In this document: positions 1-5,384 of the stretch, one piece after another
How the letters are laid out: each line of letters begins with the position of its first letter
Numbering within the stretch: the first letter of the stretch is position 1
Assembly (NCBI GenBank): GCA_002327865.1
Contig: DCUQ01000026.1
Span: 18,393-28,895 of the forward strand
Source of the DNA: Syntrophaceae bacterium UBA2210
GTDB lineage: Bacteria > Desulfobacterota > Syntrophia > Syntrophales > UBA2210
DNA length: 10,503 nucleotides
Direction: 5' to 3'
Notes under the pieces: model-generated
Told to the model about the DNA's origin: nothing
What the model saw: the letters and a program-made list of their open reading frames with translations, nothing else
Databases searched by the model: none
Translations under genes and position numbers: made by a program

Positions 1-279
1 GTCAAGAGCAACAGCCGTTTCTATATCGGAGCGAAGGTCGGCTACGGAATGGTCGATCTGGAGATGTATGATGGCGAGCTGACAATCCTTGACGATGACT
101 TATGGTCACTTGGAGCCTTCATCGGAGCGGAATGGAGCTGGTCTGAAATCCCCGAGTTAGGTTTTAACTTTGACATCGGTTACAACTACATCAATTATGA
201 GGAAGATTTCGACGGTTATAAGGTCGAAATCGATCTCGCCGGGATCGCCGCTACTTTCGGAATTCACTACTACTTCTAA
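1..279 (+). CDS. C-terminal part of an outer-membrane beta-barrel protein (5' end outside window)
   Basis: The frame is open from base 1 to a TAA at 277-279, giving 92 visible residues of a gene that begins upstream. The visible part has short stretches of alternating polar and hydrophobic residues rich in Gly, Tyr, Phe and Trp, such as RFYIGAKVGYGM, LGAFIGAEWSWSE, FNFDIGYNYINY and LAGIAATFGIHYYF, separated by acidic turns. It ends in a C-terminal phenylalanine preceded by aromatic residues, which is the usual signature recognised by the BAM assembly machinery. This fits the last strands of a small OmpA-like or porin-like barrel, but the exact family cannot be set from the tail. The ATG at codon 17 is internal, not the start. 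A terminator follows 22 nt after the stop, so the gene ends its transcription unit. Confidence 0.75.
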   Translation, partial: VKSNSRFYIGAKVGYGMVDLEMYDGELTILDDDLWSLGAFIGAEWSWSEIPELGFNFDIGYNYINYEEDFDGYKVEIDLAGIAATFGIHYYF

Positions 280-301
280 GAATTAATTACGATCTGAAGC
301 T

Positions 302-338
302 AAAAACCCCCTGCTACAATGTAACAGGGGGTTTTTTT
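302..338 (+). terminator. Rho-independent terminator after the beta-barrel gene
   Basis: CCCCCTG (307-313) pairs with CAGGGGG (325-331). The stem extends inward by TAC/GTA across one C-A mismatch and outward by A-T pairs. A run of seven T (332-338) follows. The five A residues at 302-306 mean it could also work on the minus strand, but no gene on that strand reads into it. Confidence 0.93.
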
Positions 339-445
339 ACGATCCCACGGCTGTCATTCCCTAACACACTCCGCAGCACAGTGATCTGAAGGCTTTACTC
401 CACAGATCTACTCTCCATGCACCAAAACATCGAACCAAAAACCTG

Positions 446-474
446 TTGACAAAAAAGAGTGATATAACTATAGT
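446..474 (+). promoter_or_regulatory. Sigma-70-type promoter of tRNA-Gln
   Basis: A perfect -35 box TTGACA (446-451) is followed by a 17-nt spacer and the -10 box TATAGT (469-474), five of six matches to consensus. The expected transcription start is near 481, about 55 nt before the mature tRNA. The stretch 340-445 before it holds no gene. It contains an imperfect inverted repeat, GATCTG (383-388) and CAGATC (403-408), whose role is unknown. Confidence 0.82.
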
Positions 475-480
475 GCCGCC

Positions 481-529
481 ATTGTGGGTACGGGGCATGT
501 ACCGAAAGGGATGCGTTCAAACCCGCAAT
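481..529 (+). other. Structured 5' leader of the tRNA-Gln transcript
   Basis: The 9 bases at 481-489 (ATTGTGGGT) pair with 521-529 (ACCCGCAAT), with one G-U pair. Inside, GCAT (495-498) can pair with ATGC (511-514), and CC-GAAA-GG (502-509) can form a GNRA-type cap. GGTAC (487-491) with GTACC (499-503) is a competing fold. The left arm begins where the promoter predicts transcription to start, so the primary transcript would have a base-paired 5' end. The fold was read by eye and no energy was calculated. RNase P cleavage at 536/537 would release it as a fragment of about 55 nt. Confidence 0.45.
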
Positions 530-536
530 CCATTGC

Positions 537-610
537 TGGGAGATCGTTCAACGGTAGGACAGCGGACTCTGACTCCGTCAATCAAGGTTCGAATCCTTGT
601 CTCCCAGCCA
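537..610 (+). tRNA. tRNA-Gln, anticodon CUG
   Basis: All arms of the cloverleaf can be placed. The acceptor stem is 537-543 with 600-606 (seven pairs including U1-A72). The D stem is GTTC/GGAC (546-549 with 557-560). The anticodon stem is 562-566 with 574-578, around the loop CTCTGAC (567-573) that holds CTG at 569-571. A 4-nt variable region follows, then the T arm CAAGG-TTCGAAT-CCTTG (583-599). The discriminator is G73 (607) and CCA (608-610) is encoded in the DNA. U1-A72, G2-C71, G3-C70, G73, C34-U35-G36 and A37 agree with known Gln identity elements. Loop positions 32 and 38 are both C, where E. coli tRNA-Gln has U. The cognate synthetase gene ends 1.14 kb downstream. Confidence 0.97.
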
Positions 611-623
611 AATAAAAACAAGG

Positions 624-655
624 GGTTAGGTCTTATGCGGGCCTGACCTTTTTTT
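624..655 (+). terminator. Rho-independent terminator of tRNA-Gln
   Basis: GGTTAGGTC (624-632) pairs with GGCCTGACC (640-648), nine pairs of which two are G-U, closing a 7-nt loop. Seven T residues follow (649-655). It lies 13 nt after the encoded CCA, so the tRNA appears to be a single-gene transcript. Confidence 0.9.
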
Positions 656-764
656 GAATGATCATTTTGTTCAATCCCTTTACAGCATTTTTATATTTTA
701 TAAACACTCTGAAGTTTTAATCATGATGAAACCTCATTACTTTATAGTCTCGTTTTCAAGACAC

Positions 765-778
765 CCATTAATTAATGG
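765..778. repeat. Perfect 14-bp palindrome upstream of the lipoprotein promoter
   Basis: CCATTAATTAATGG is identical to its reverse complement and ends 24 bp before the -35 box at 803. This position suits an activator or repressor site, but no regulator is identified. The surrounding stretch from about 656 to 800 is AT-rich and has no gene. Confidence 0.4.
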
Positions 779-802
779 CATCTTTCGACAAGCAAATATC
801 CC

Positions 803-832
803 TTGACAAGATATCCCGGGCAGAGCTAGAAA
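803..832 (+). promoter_or_regulatory. Predicted promoter for the lipoprotein gene or a small RNA
   Basis: A perfect -35 box TTGACA (803-808), an 18-nt spacer and a weaker -10 box TAGAAA (827-832, four of six matches). Transcription would start near 839, inside the inverted repeat at 831-850. This leaves a leader of about 190 nt before the lipoprotein start codon. Confidence 0.5.
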
Positions 833-850
833 CAATAACTCATTGTTATT
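831..850. repeat. Overlapping inverted repeats at the predicted transcription start
   Basis: Two symmetric readings overlap: AACAAT (831-836) with ATTGTT (842-847), and AATAAC (834-839) with GTTATT (845-850). They cover the end of the -10 box and the predicted start site, a typical place for a repressor operator. The site is inferred from symmetry alone. Confidence 0.35.
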
Positions 851-916
851 AATGCTGACACATATGATACACCTTTGAGTGGCTGTAATAACCGAGGTGG
901 ATTATGGTTTGATTAT

Positions 917-952
917 CAAAAGCCCTGTTTCTGACGAGATATAGGGCTTTTG
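917..952 (+). terminator. Hairpin resembling an attenuator or small-RNA terminator
   Basis: CAAAAGCCCT (917-926) pairs perfectly with AGGGCTTTTG (943-952) across a 16-nt loop. The tail TTTTGTGTTTGG is only moderately T-rich, so as a terminator it is imperfect. It lies 80 nt before the lipoprotein ATG and about 80 nt after the predicted start site. It could therefore end a short RNA or attenuate transcription into the lipoprotein gene. A further stem CACCT/AGGTG lies just upstream, near 867-897. Confidence 0.4.
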
Positions 953-1032
953 TGTTTGGCGAACCGTTGTAGCGGGATACTTTCATCTCAAAGCACTTGA
1001 TGAATTTTTCGTAGGAGGAAGGAGCACATAAA

Positions 1033-1524
1033 ATGAAAAAGCTTATGTTTTTCTTGATATGCTTGATTATTGCAGGGTGCGAATATGCAGTGCCGCTTCC
1101 GAACGCTCCGAATATCGATATCGACAGATCGGTCCTGGGACTGTGGCAGACGACAAAGGATGACGGGCAAACCGAAGACCTGCTGGTCTTGCCCCTGGGC
1201 GAACAAAAATACATGATATCATTTCCTTCCGGCACAAAGAATTCGATGTTCGCCCTGGCTTGCCTCTGGCGCGATAAAGGTATGACACTGGTGCAACTGA
1301 ACTGGTTCGGAACAGCACAGGCGGAACTCCCAAAGAACAACCGCACATACCAATTCGCATCCTATTCGGTCGAAGGAGACGAGATGCGAATCCGGATGCT
1401 GAACAAGGACGTTGTAAATGAAAATATCGGGTCATCGGAAGAGCTGGCAAAGGCCGTTTTAGACAACAGGACCAATCCGCTTCTATTCCGCGACGAGATG
1501 CTGTTCAAGAAAATAAGTAAATAA
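1033..1524 (+). CDS. Small lipoprotein of unknown function
   Basis: A 163-residue protein with a classic lipoprotein signal: MKK, a hydrophobic stretch, then the lipobox LIIAGC with the lipidated cysteine at residue 16. Glu rather than Asp follows the cysteine, so in a proteobacterium outer-membrane sorting is the more likely fate. The mature part is about 148 residues and looks like a small beta-rich domain with an early DRSVLGLWQ segment. The opening CEY..PL followed by an L-G-x-W segment recalls small lipocalin-like lipoproteins of proteobacteria, but that is from memory and weak. The start is supported by purine-rich Shine-Dalgarno sequences (AGGAGG at 1013-1018 and AGGAG at 1020-1024, the latter 8 nt from the ATG). 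It is a single gene that converges on glnS. I cannot assign a function. Confidence 0.85.
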   Translation: MKKLMFFLICLIIAGCEYAVPLPNAPNIDIDRSVLGLWQTTKDDGQTEDLLVLPLGEQKYMISFPSGTKNSMFALACLWRDKGMTLVQLNWFGTAQAELPKNNRTYQFASYSVEGDEMRIRMLNKDVVNENIGSSEELAKAVLDNRTNPLLFRDEMLFKKISK

Positions 1525-1525
1525 G

Positions 1526-1551
1526 AGAACAGGTACAGACGTCCCTGTTCT
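1526..1551 (+). other. Hairpin directly after the lipoprotein stop codon
   Basis: AGAACAGG (1526-1533) pairs perfectly with CCTGTTCT (1544-1551) across a 10-nt loop, starting 2 nt after the TAA. There is no T run after it, so it is not a standard intrinsic terminator. It may protect the mRNA 3' end. Confidence 0.45.
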
Positions 1552-1642
1552 ATCCGCTTTCTGCTTCAGGCGATGTAAAAAGCTGTTCGATTGCAAAAAA
1601 GAAATGTACACTAGCTCGATTCCGGTTGATTTAACCTACAAC

Positions 1643-1675
1643 AGGAAAAATCAACGGAATTTCCGTCTTGTTCCT
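1643..1675 (-). terminator. Weak candidate terminator for glnS
   Basis: The symmetric core ACGGAA-T-TTCCGT (1654-1666) sits inside an outer AGGAA/TTCCT pair (1643-1647 with 1671-1675). Read on the minus strand, the core is followed by TGATTTTT. It lies about 75-105 nt beyond the glnS stop. The core can form only about four pairs once a loop is allowed. Nearer the stop, GCGGC-aaaaaa-GCCGC (1715-1730) forms a good hairpin with no T run on either strand. How glnS ends is unresolved. Confidence 0.25.
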
Positions 1676-1748
1676 CAAAAATCCGGTTTCTGCGCCTGCG
1701 TCCGGGTGCCGGAAGCGGCAAAAAAGCCGCCCGGGATAAAGAGGTTTA

Positions 1749-3434
1749 TCAAACTTTTCCGCTTATCTTTCCCCAAGTGTCCCGAAGAGGAACAATACGG
1801 TTAAATACAAGGCTGCCCGGCACGGAATTTTCCGGATCAACGCAAAAATATCCCAACCGCTCAAACTGGTATCTGCTGCCCGGTTGCGCGCCTTTCAGCC
1901 CGGATTCCACCCGGCAGTTGTCAAGCACCTCCAGCGAACCGGGGTTCAGATATTTCGTAAATTCTTCACTTTCGCTCAAAGGATCCTGAACCCTGAAAAG
2001 CCGGTCGTATAAACGCACCTCGGCGGGAACACAATGCTCCGCCGACACCCAGTGGATAACCCCTTTTACCTTGCGTCCGTCGGGAGGCGGCGCGTTTCGT
2101 GTCGCCGGATCGTATGTGCAGTGCAACTCGATCACTTCGCCTTTTTCGTCCTTCACCATGCTTTCATACTTGATGACATATGAATTTCTGAGTCGCACTT
2201 CGCGGCCGGGCGCGAGACGTTTATACTTGCCCGGCGGATCCTCGTTAAAATCTTCACGTTCAATATAAAGTTCACGTGAAAAGGGAAGCTCACGCGTTCC
2301 CATCTCGGGCCTCTGGGGATGGTTGGCGCATTCGAACGTTTCCACCTGTCCTTCCGGATAGTTGTCGATGACAACCCTGAGCGGGCGTAGAATTCCCATC
2401 ACGCGCGGTGTCCGTTCGTTCAAGTCCTCACGCACACAGTGTTCCAGCAGGGCCATGTCTATGAGGTTGTCATTTTTGGCAACACCGATCTGGGCGCAGA
2501 AATTTCTGATAGCCTCCGGTGTATAGCCTCTTCGCCTCATCCCCGCTATGGTAGGCATGCGCGGGTCATTCCAGCCCGTGACCAGCTTCTTTTCTACCAG
2601 ATCAATAAGTACCCGTTTGCTGATAACGGTATAACTCAGGTTAAGACGGGCAAACTCTATCTGCTTCGGACGAGCGCCCTCGACCAATTGTTCCACTATC
2701 CAGTCATACAGCGGACGGTTGTTTTCAAATTCAAGGGTACAGATCGAGTGTGTGATACCCTCGATCGCGTCGGAAAGACAATGGGCGAAATCGTACATGG
2801 GATAGATAACCCATTTGTTTCCCGTCCGATAGTGAGACTCTCTCTTAATCCGGTAAATTACGGGATCCCTCATGACGATGTTCGGAGAGGTCATGTCGAT
2901 TTTTGCCCGCAGGACATGGGTGCCATCCTCGAATTCACCGCCCCGCATTCTTTCAAACAAGTCAAGATTTTCATCCACATTGCGATTGCGATAGGGACTT
3001 TCGACACCAGGCTCTGTAAATGTTCCACGGTATTCCCGTATCTCGTCGGCGTTCAAGTCGCACACGTAGGCCCTGCCGGCCTTGATAAGCTGAACCGCAC
3101 ACTTATAAAGATGTTCAAAATAGTCGGAGGCGAAGTACATGCGGTCCTCCCAGTCAAACCCCAGCCAGCGGATGTCTATTATAATCGATTCGACATACTC
3201 CAGGGATTCACCGCTCGGATCGGTATCGTCCATTCTGAGATTGCACTTACCCCCGTACTGTGCGGCGATACCGAAATTGAGACAGATCGACTTGGCATGG
3301 CCGATATGGATATAACCGTTCGGTTCGGGCGGAAAACGCGTGGCTACGCTCCCGTCGTTCTTGTTTGTCTTTAAATCGTCATCAATGATTTCACGAATAA
3401 AATCGGTGGGAGAAACAGTCTGTGGCTGTGTCAT
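1749..3434 (-). CDS. glnS: Glutaminyl-tRNA synthetase
   Basis: A 561-residue class I synthetase, close to the 554 residues of E. coli GlnRS and alignable with it throughout. It charges tRNA-Gln with glutamine in the cytoplasm. The HIGH motif is in [12 protein letters not shown] (residues 35-46) and the KMSKS counterpart is VISKR (270-274). Residues matching E. coli Tyr211 and Cys229 of the glutamine pocket are present as Tyr214 (YPMYDF) and Cys232 (SICTLEF). The C-terminal half, from about residue 345, carries the anticodon-binding beta-barrels, ending [13 protein letters not shown]. One departure is MDDTDP at 68-73, where E. coli has DDTNP. The start is supported by GGAAGGAG upstream at suitable spacing. 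Because GlnRS is patchy among bacteria outside the gamma and beta classes, horizontal descent is possible. Translation and motifs leave little doubt on identity. Confidence 0.97.
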   Translation of the reverse strand: MTQPQTVSPTDFIREIIDDDLKTNKNDGSVATRFPPEPNGYIHIGHAKSICLNFGIAAQYGGKCNLRMDDTDPSGESLEYVESIIIDIRWLGFDWEDRMYFASDYFEHLYKCAVQLIKAGRAYVCDLNADEIREYRGTFTEPGVESPYRNRNVDENLDLFERMRGGEFEDGTHVLRAKIDMTSPNIVMRDPVIYRIKRESHYRTGNKWVIYPMYDFAHCLSDAIEGITHSICTLEFENNRPLYDWIVEQLVEGARPKQIEFARLNLSYTVISKRVLIDLVEKKLVTGWNDPRMPTIAGMRRRGYTPEAIRNFCAQIGVAKNDNLIDMALLEHCVREDLNERTPRVMGILRPLRVVIDNYPEGQVETFECANHPQRPEMGTRELPFSRELYIEREDFNEDPPGKYKRLAPGREVRLRNSYVIKYESMVKDEKGEVIELHCTYDPATRNAPPPDGRKVKGVIHWVSAEHCVPAEVRLYDRLFRVQDPLSESEEFTKYLNPGSLEVLDNCRVESGLKGAQPGSRYQFERLGYFCVDPENSVPGSLVFNRIVPLRDTWGKISGKV

Positions 3435-3495
3435 GTCTTAATGCTCCTTCCGTACCGCTTCGCTTGCTGATTCGGCAGGAATTGATTTATAAAAA

Positions 3496-3509
3496 TTACC
3501 CCTGGGTAA
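3496..3509. repeat. Inverted repeat overlapping the glnS -10 region and start site
   Basis: TTACCC (3496-3501) and GGGTAA (3504-3509) are perfect inverted arms around CT. On the minus strand this symmetric site covers part of the predicted -10 box and the expected start of glnS transcription. It is a plausible operator; no cognate regulator is known from the sequence. Confidence 0.35.
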
Positions 3510-3535
3510 ATATAAATAATGCGTTTGTATGTCAA
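3507..3535 (-). promoter_or_regulatory. Predicted glnS promoter
   Basis: On the minus strand TTGACA (3535-3530) is followed by a 17-nt spacer and TATTTA (3512-3507, four of six matches). The transcript would start near 3500 and have a leader of about 65 nt before the glnS ATG. Confidence 0.6.
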
Positions 3536-3752
3536 TAAAATAGAGACGGATACATATGCGGAAAGAAGCGGTCATAAAAAATGTTAATACCTTGCCGTTC
3601 GGCTTTTCCGCGAAATTCTCCGGATATCGCCCGTAAAAATCCAAATATATTACCGTGGATGAATCCCGGCTCTACAGTACGTGTACTGCTGTCCGGCAGA
3701 TTCGGAACATTTTCATCTGCAGGATACAGCGGACAGGGATTAGAGAAAAGGA
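3536..3752. other. Intergenic region rich in inverted repeats, no gene seen
   Basis: This is the part of the glnS-rfaE1 gap lying between the two predicted promoters. It holds GCGGAAA (3558-3564) with TTTCCGC (3605-3611), the short hairpin GCCG-TT-CGGC (3594-3603), the palindrome CAGTAC-GT-GTACTG (3675-3688) and a nested repeat at 3689-3736. A 26-codon frame from 3556 has no convincing ribosome binding site and is not called. None of the hairpins has a proper T run. Confidence 0.5.
3689..3736. repeat. Nested inverted repeat upstream of the rfaE1 operon promoter
   Basis: The outer arms CTGTCCG (3689-3695) and CGGACAG (3730-3736) enclose inner arms GCAGAT (3696-3701) and ATCTGC (3715-3720). 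The left side is continuous over 13 bases and the right side is split by 9 bases. The element ends 16 bp before the -35 box at 3753 and directly abuts the palindrome at 3675-3688. Confidence 0.5.
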
Positions 3753-3781
3753 TTGACAAAAAAACACTATGATAATAGCAT
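3753..3781 (+). promoter_or_regulatory. Predicted promoter of the rfaE1-led operon
   Basis: TTGACA (3753-3758), a 17-nt spacer and TAGCAT (3776-3781, four of six matches). Transcription would start near 3788. A hairpin, TCTGTGT (3791-3797) with ACACAGA (3809-3815), would form almost at the 5' end of the message, in an untranslated leader of about 80 nt. Confidence 0.6.
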
Positions 3782-3868
3782 GCTGGCCTGTCTGTGTATG
3801 AAAAACACACACAGATTCTGTGAGTTGAAGAACCATGTTACGATCCGCCACATAAAGGAAGTCGTATT

Positions 3869-4870
3869 ATGAACGATATTGTAAACAGCGAGAGAGCTCT
3901 CGATATTATCAGCCGTTTCCACAGTGCGAAAGTGTTGATCGTCGGAGACATTATGGTCGACCATTTCATATGGGGAAAGGTGAATCGTATTTCGCCGGAA
4001 GCTCCCGTACCCGTGGTCAAGGTTACGTCCGAGAGTCTTCTCCTGGGCGGTTGCGCAAACGTGTTGAACAATGTGTTCTCCATGGGAGGAAAGTCCGTGG
4101 TCTCCGGCATTGTCGGATCGGATGCCATGGGTAACTGGTTGATCGGCAAGCTGAAAGAGATGAATATCGACACAGCAGGCGTCATCATAGAAAACGAACG
4201 TCCCACCGTAGTAAAGACAAGAATAATCGCTCACAGTCAGCAGGTGGTAAGATTCGACAGAGAAGACAAACGCCCGATATCAGGGGATAGTCTTCGAAGG
4301 ATACTGGAATACATAAAATCAATGGAAGACGGCCTGGGTGCCGTAGTTATCTCGGATTACAACAAGGGAGTTTTTTCACAGGAACTCATTAAGGGGATAC
4401 GTGACATAACCGCAAAGAAGGGAATTACACTGTGCATCGATCCCAAGCAAAGTGATTTTTCTATCTACCGGGGCTGTGACCTGATAACACCGAACCATCA
4501 CGAGATGGAGCAGGCGCTTGGTATGGAACTTGATAATGACGATGATATCATACAGGGCGGCAGAAGACTTATCGGGGAATTTGATTTTGCCGCCCTCCTG
4601 TTAACAAGAGGTGAAGAGGGGATGACCCTCTTTGAACGTGACGGCAGTATCACGCATATTCCAACGGTTGCCAGAGATGTTTTCGATGTAACAGGCGCAG
4701 GCGACACGGTGATAGGGGTATTCGCGCTTTGCATAGCCGCGGGAGCGACATTCAAAGAGGCGTCCGTCCTGGCCAACCATGCGGCAGGTATCGTGGTCGG
4801 TAAAGTTGGCACGGCTCCAGCCTACCAGAATGAACTGAAAAAACATTATGAGCAAACCAACCGTTCCTGA
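3869..4870 (+). CDS. hldA: D-glycero-beta-D-manno-heptose-7-phosphate kinase (RfaE domain I type)
   Basis: A 333-residue PfkB-family sugar kinase. It phosphorylates D-glycero-D-manno-heptose 7-phosphate at C1 to give the 1,7-bisphosphate, a step towards ADP-heptose for the LPS inner core. The N-terminal stretch KVLIVGDIMVDHFIWG (21-36) followed by RISPEAPVPVV (40-50) is the hallmark of RfaE1. GGCANV (60-65) stands where GGAANV is common. DVTGAGDT (273-280) is the second PfkB signature, with Asp279 the expected catalytic base. The length matches the kinase domain alone. The nucleotidyltransferase domain fused to it in E. coli HldE is absent, so a separate enzyme must exist elsewhere. AAAGGAAG lies upstream of the ATG at workable spacing. 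It heads the plus-strand operon and overlaps the next gene by 23 nt. Confidence 0.93.
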   Translation: MNDIVNSERALDIISRFHSAKVLIVGDIMVDHFIWGKVNRISPEAPVPVVKVTSESLLLGGCANVLNNVFSMGGKSVVSGIVGSDAMGNWLIGKLKEMNIDTAGVIIENERPTVVKTRIIAHSQQVVRFDREDKRPISGDSLRRILEYIKSMEDGLGAVVISDYNKGVFSQELIKGIRDITAKKGITLCIDPKQSDFSIYRGCDLITPNHHEMEQALGMELDNDDDIIQGGRRLIGEFDFAALLLTRGEEGMTLFERDGSITHIPTVARDVFDVTGAGDTVIGVFALCIAAGATFKEASVLANHAAGIVVGKVGTAPAYQNELKKHYEQTNRS

Positions 4871-5384
4871 GCCGGTAAAATTGATATCCAGCGTATTTTC
4901 CGGGAGTAAAGAAATACTGAACAAAACCATAACGATTTTGTCGAAAGAATTCGGAGCACCCGACTATATCAGCGCTATCGTACCTTTTGAATACACCGAT
5001 TACTATACAAAAGAATCGGGGGAGGCTCTTGTCAGGCGTTTCATATCCTTTGAAAATTTAGTGTCGCCGGATATGCTTCCCGATATAAAACTTTTTACAA
5101 ACACGGTGGAAAAACAATTTATGAAAAACGGCAACAGGCTTGTCAATATCGACCCTGGATACATATCCAGAGCCCATCTGATTCTTGGCACGGGAAAGGC
5201 CTACACTCACAGGCCTTATATCAGGGACGGCATATATGCCGATCTGACTCTTATTTTTACTAACCACACCTTCCGGCGTCTCGAGTGGACATATCCCGAT
5301 TATTCAGACAACGAAACCATAATGATGTTCAATAACATAAGAGAACGGTATGCTATTCAGGTTCAAAGGTCGATACAGTCATGA
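4848..5384 (+). CDS. DUF4416 family protein, function unknown
   Basis: A 178-residue soluble protein that I recognise as DUF4416 from its pattern of conserved segments. These are FEYTDYY (48-53 region), EALVRRFISFENL (59-71), IKLFTN (80-85), NIDPGY (100-105), HRPYIRDGIYADLTL (121-135) and WTYPDY (147-152). There is no signal peptide or membrane segment. The function of the family is not known to me. The many conserved Asp, His, Arg and Tyr residues suggest an active or binding site, but this is inference. The ATG overlaps the end of hldA by 23 nt and lacks a good ribosome binding site, which points to translational coupling. A possible leader element lies in the 208-nt gap after it, before yicC. 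Confidence 0.87.
   Translation: MSKPTVPEPVKLISSVFSGSKEILNKTITILSKEFGAPDYISAIVPFEYTDYYTKESGEALVRRFISFENLVSPDMLPDIKLFTNTVEKQFMKNGNRLVNIDPGYISRAHLILGTGKAYTHRPYIRDGIYADLTLIFTNHTFRRLEWTYPDYSDNETIMMFNNIRERYAIQVQRSIQS

Noticed and set aside
446..646. A 66-codon frame across the tRNA-Gln promoter, tRNA and terminator
   Set aside because: Its whole length is explained by the promoter, tRNA and terminator.
600..760. Integrative element inserted at the tRNA-Gln 3' end
   Set aside because: The stretch after the tRNA is AT-rich, but I find no integrase and no second copy of the tRNA 3' end in the window, and the tRNA terminator is intact.
849..1450. Minus-strand frames over the lipoprotein gene (165, 127 and 72 codons)
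   Set aside because: They lie opposite a gene with a clear lipobox and Shine-Dalgarno sequence, and their products look random.
2439..3374. A 311-codon open frame on the plus strand inside glnS
   Set aside because: It lies wholly antisense to a gene aligned with E. coli GlnRS throughout, has no recognisable motif and no good ribosome binding site. Long antisense frames are common opposite conserved synthetase genes.
3434..3535. T-box leader for glnS
   Set aside because: The predicted leader is only about 65 nt and shows no specifier stem or T-box sequence.
3556..3636. A 26-codon frame between glnS and rfaE1
   Set aside because: It has no convincing ribosome binding site and no recognisable feature, and lies in a repeat-rich regulatory gap.
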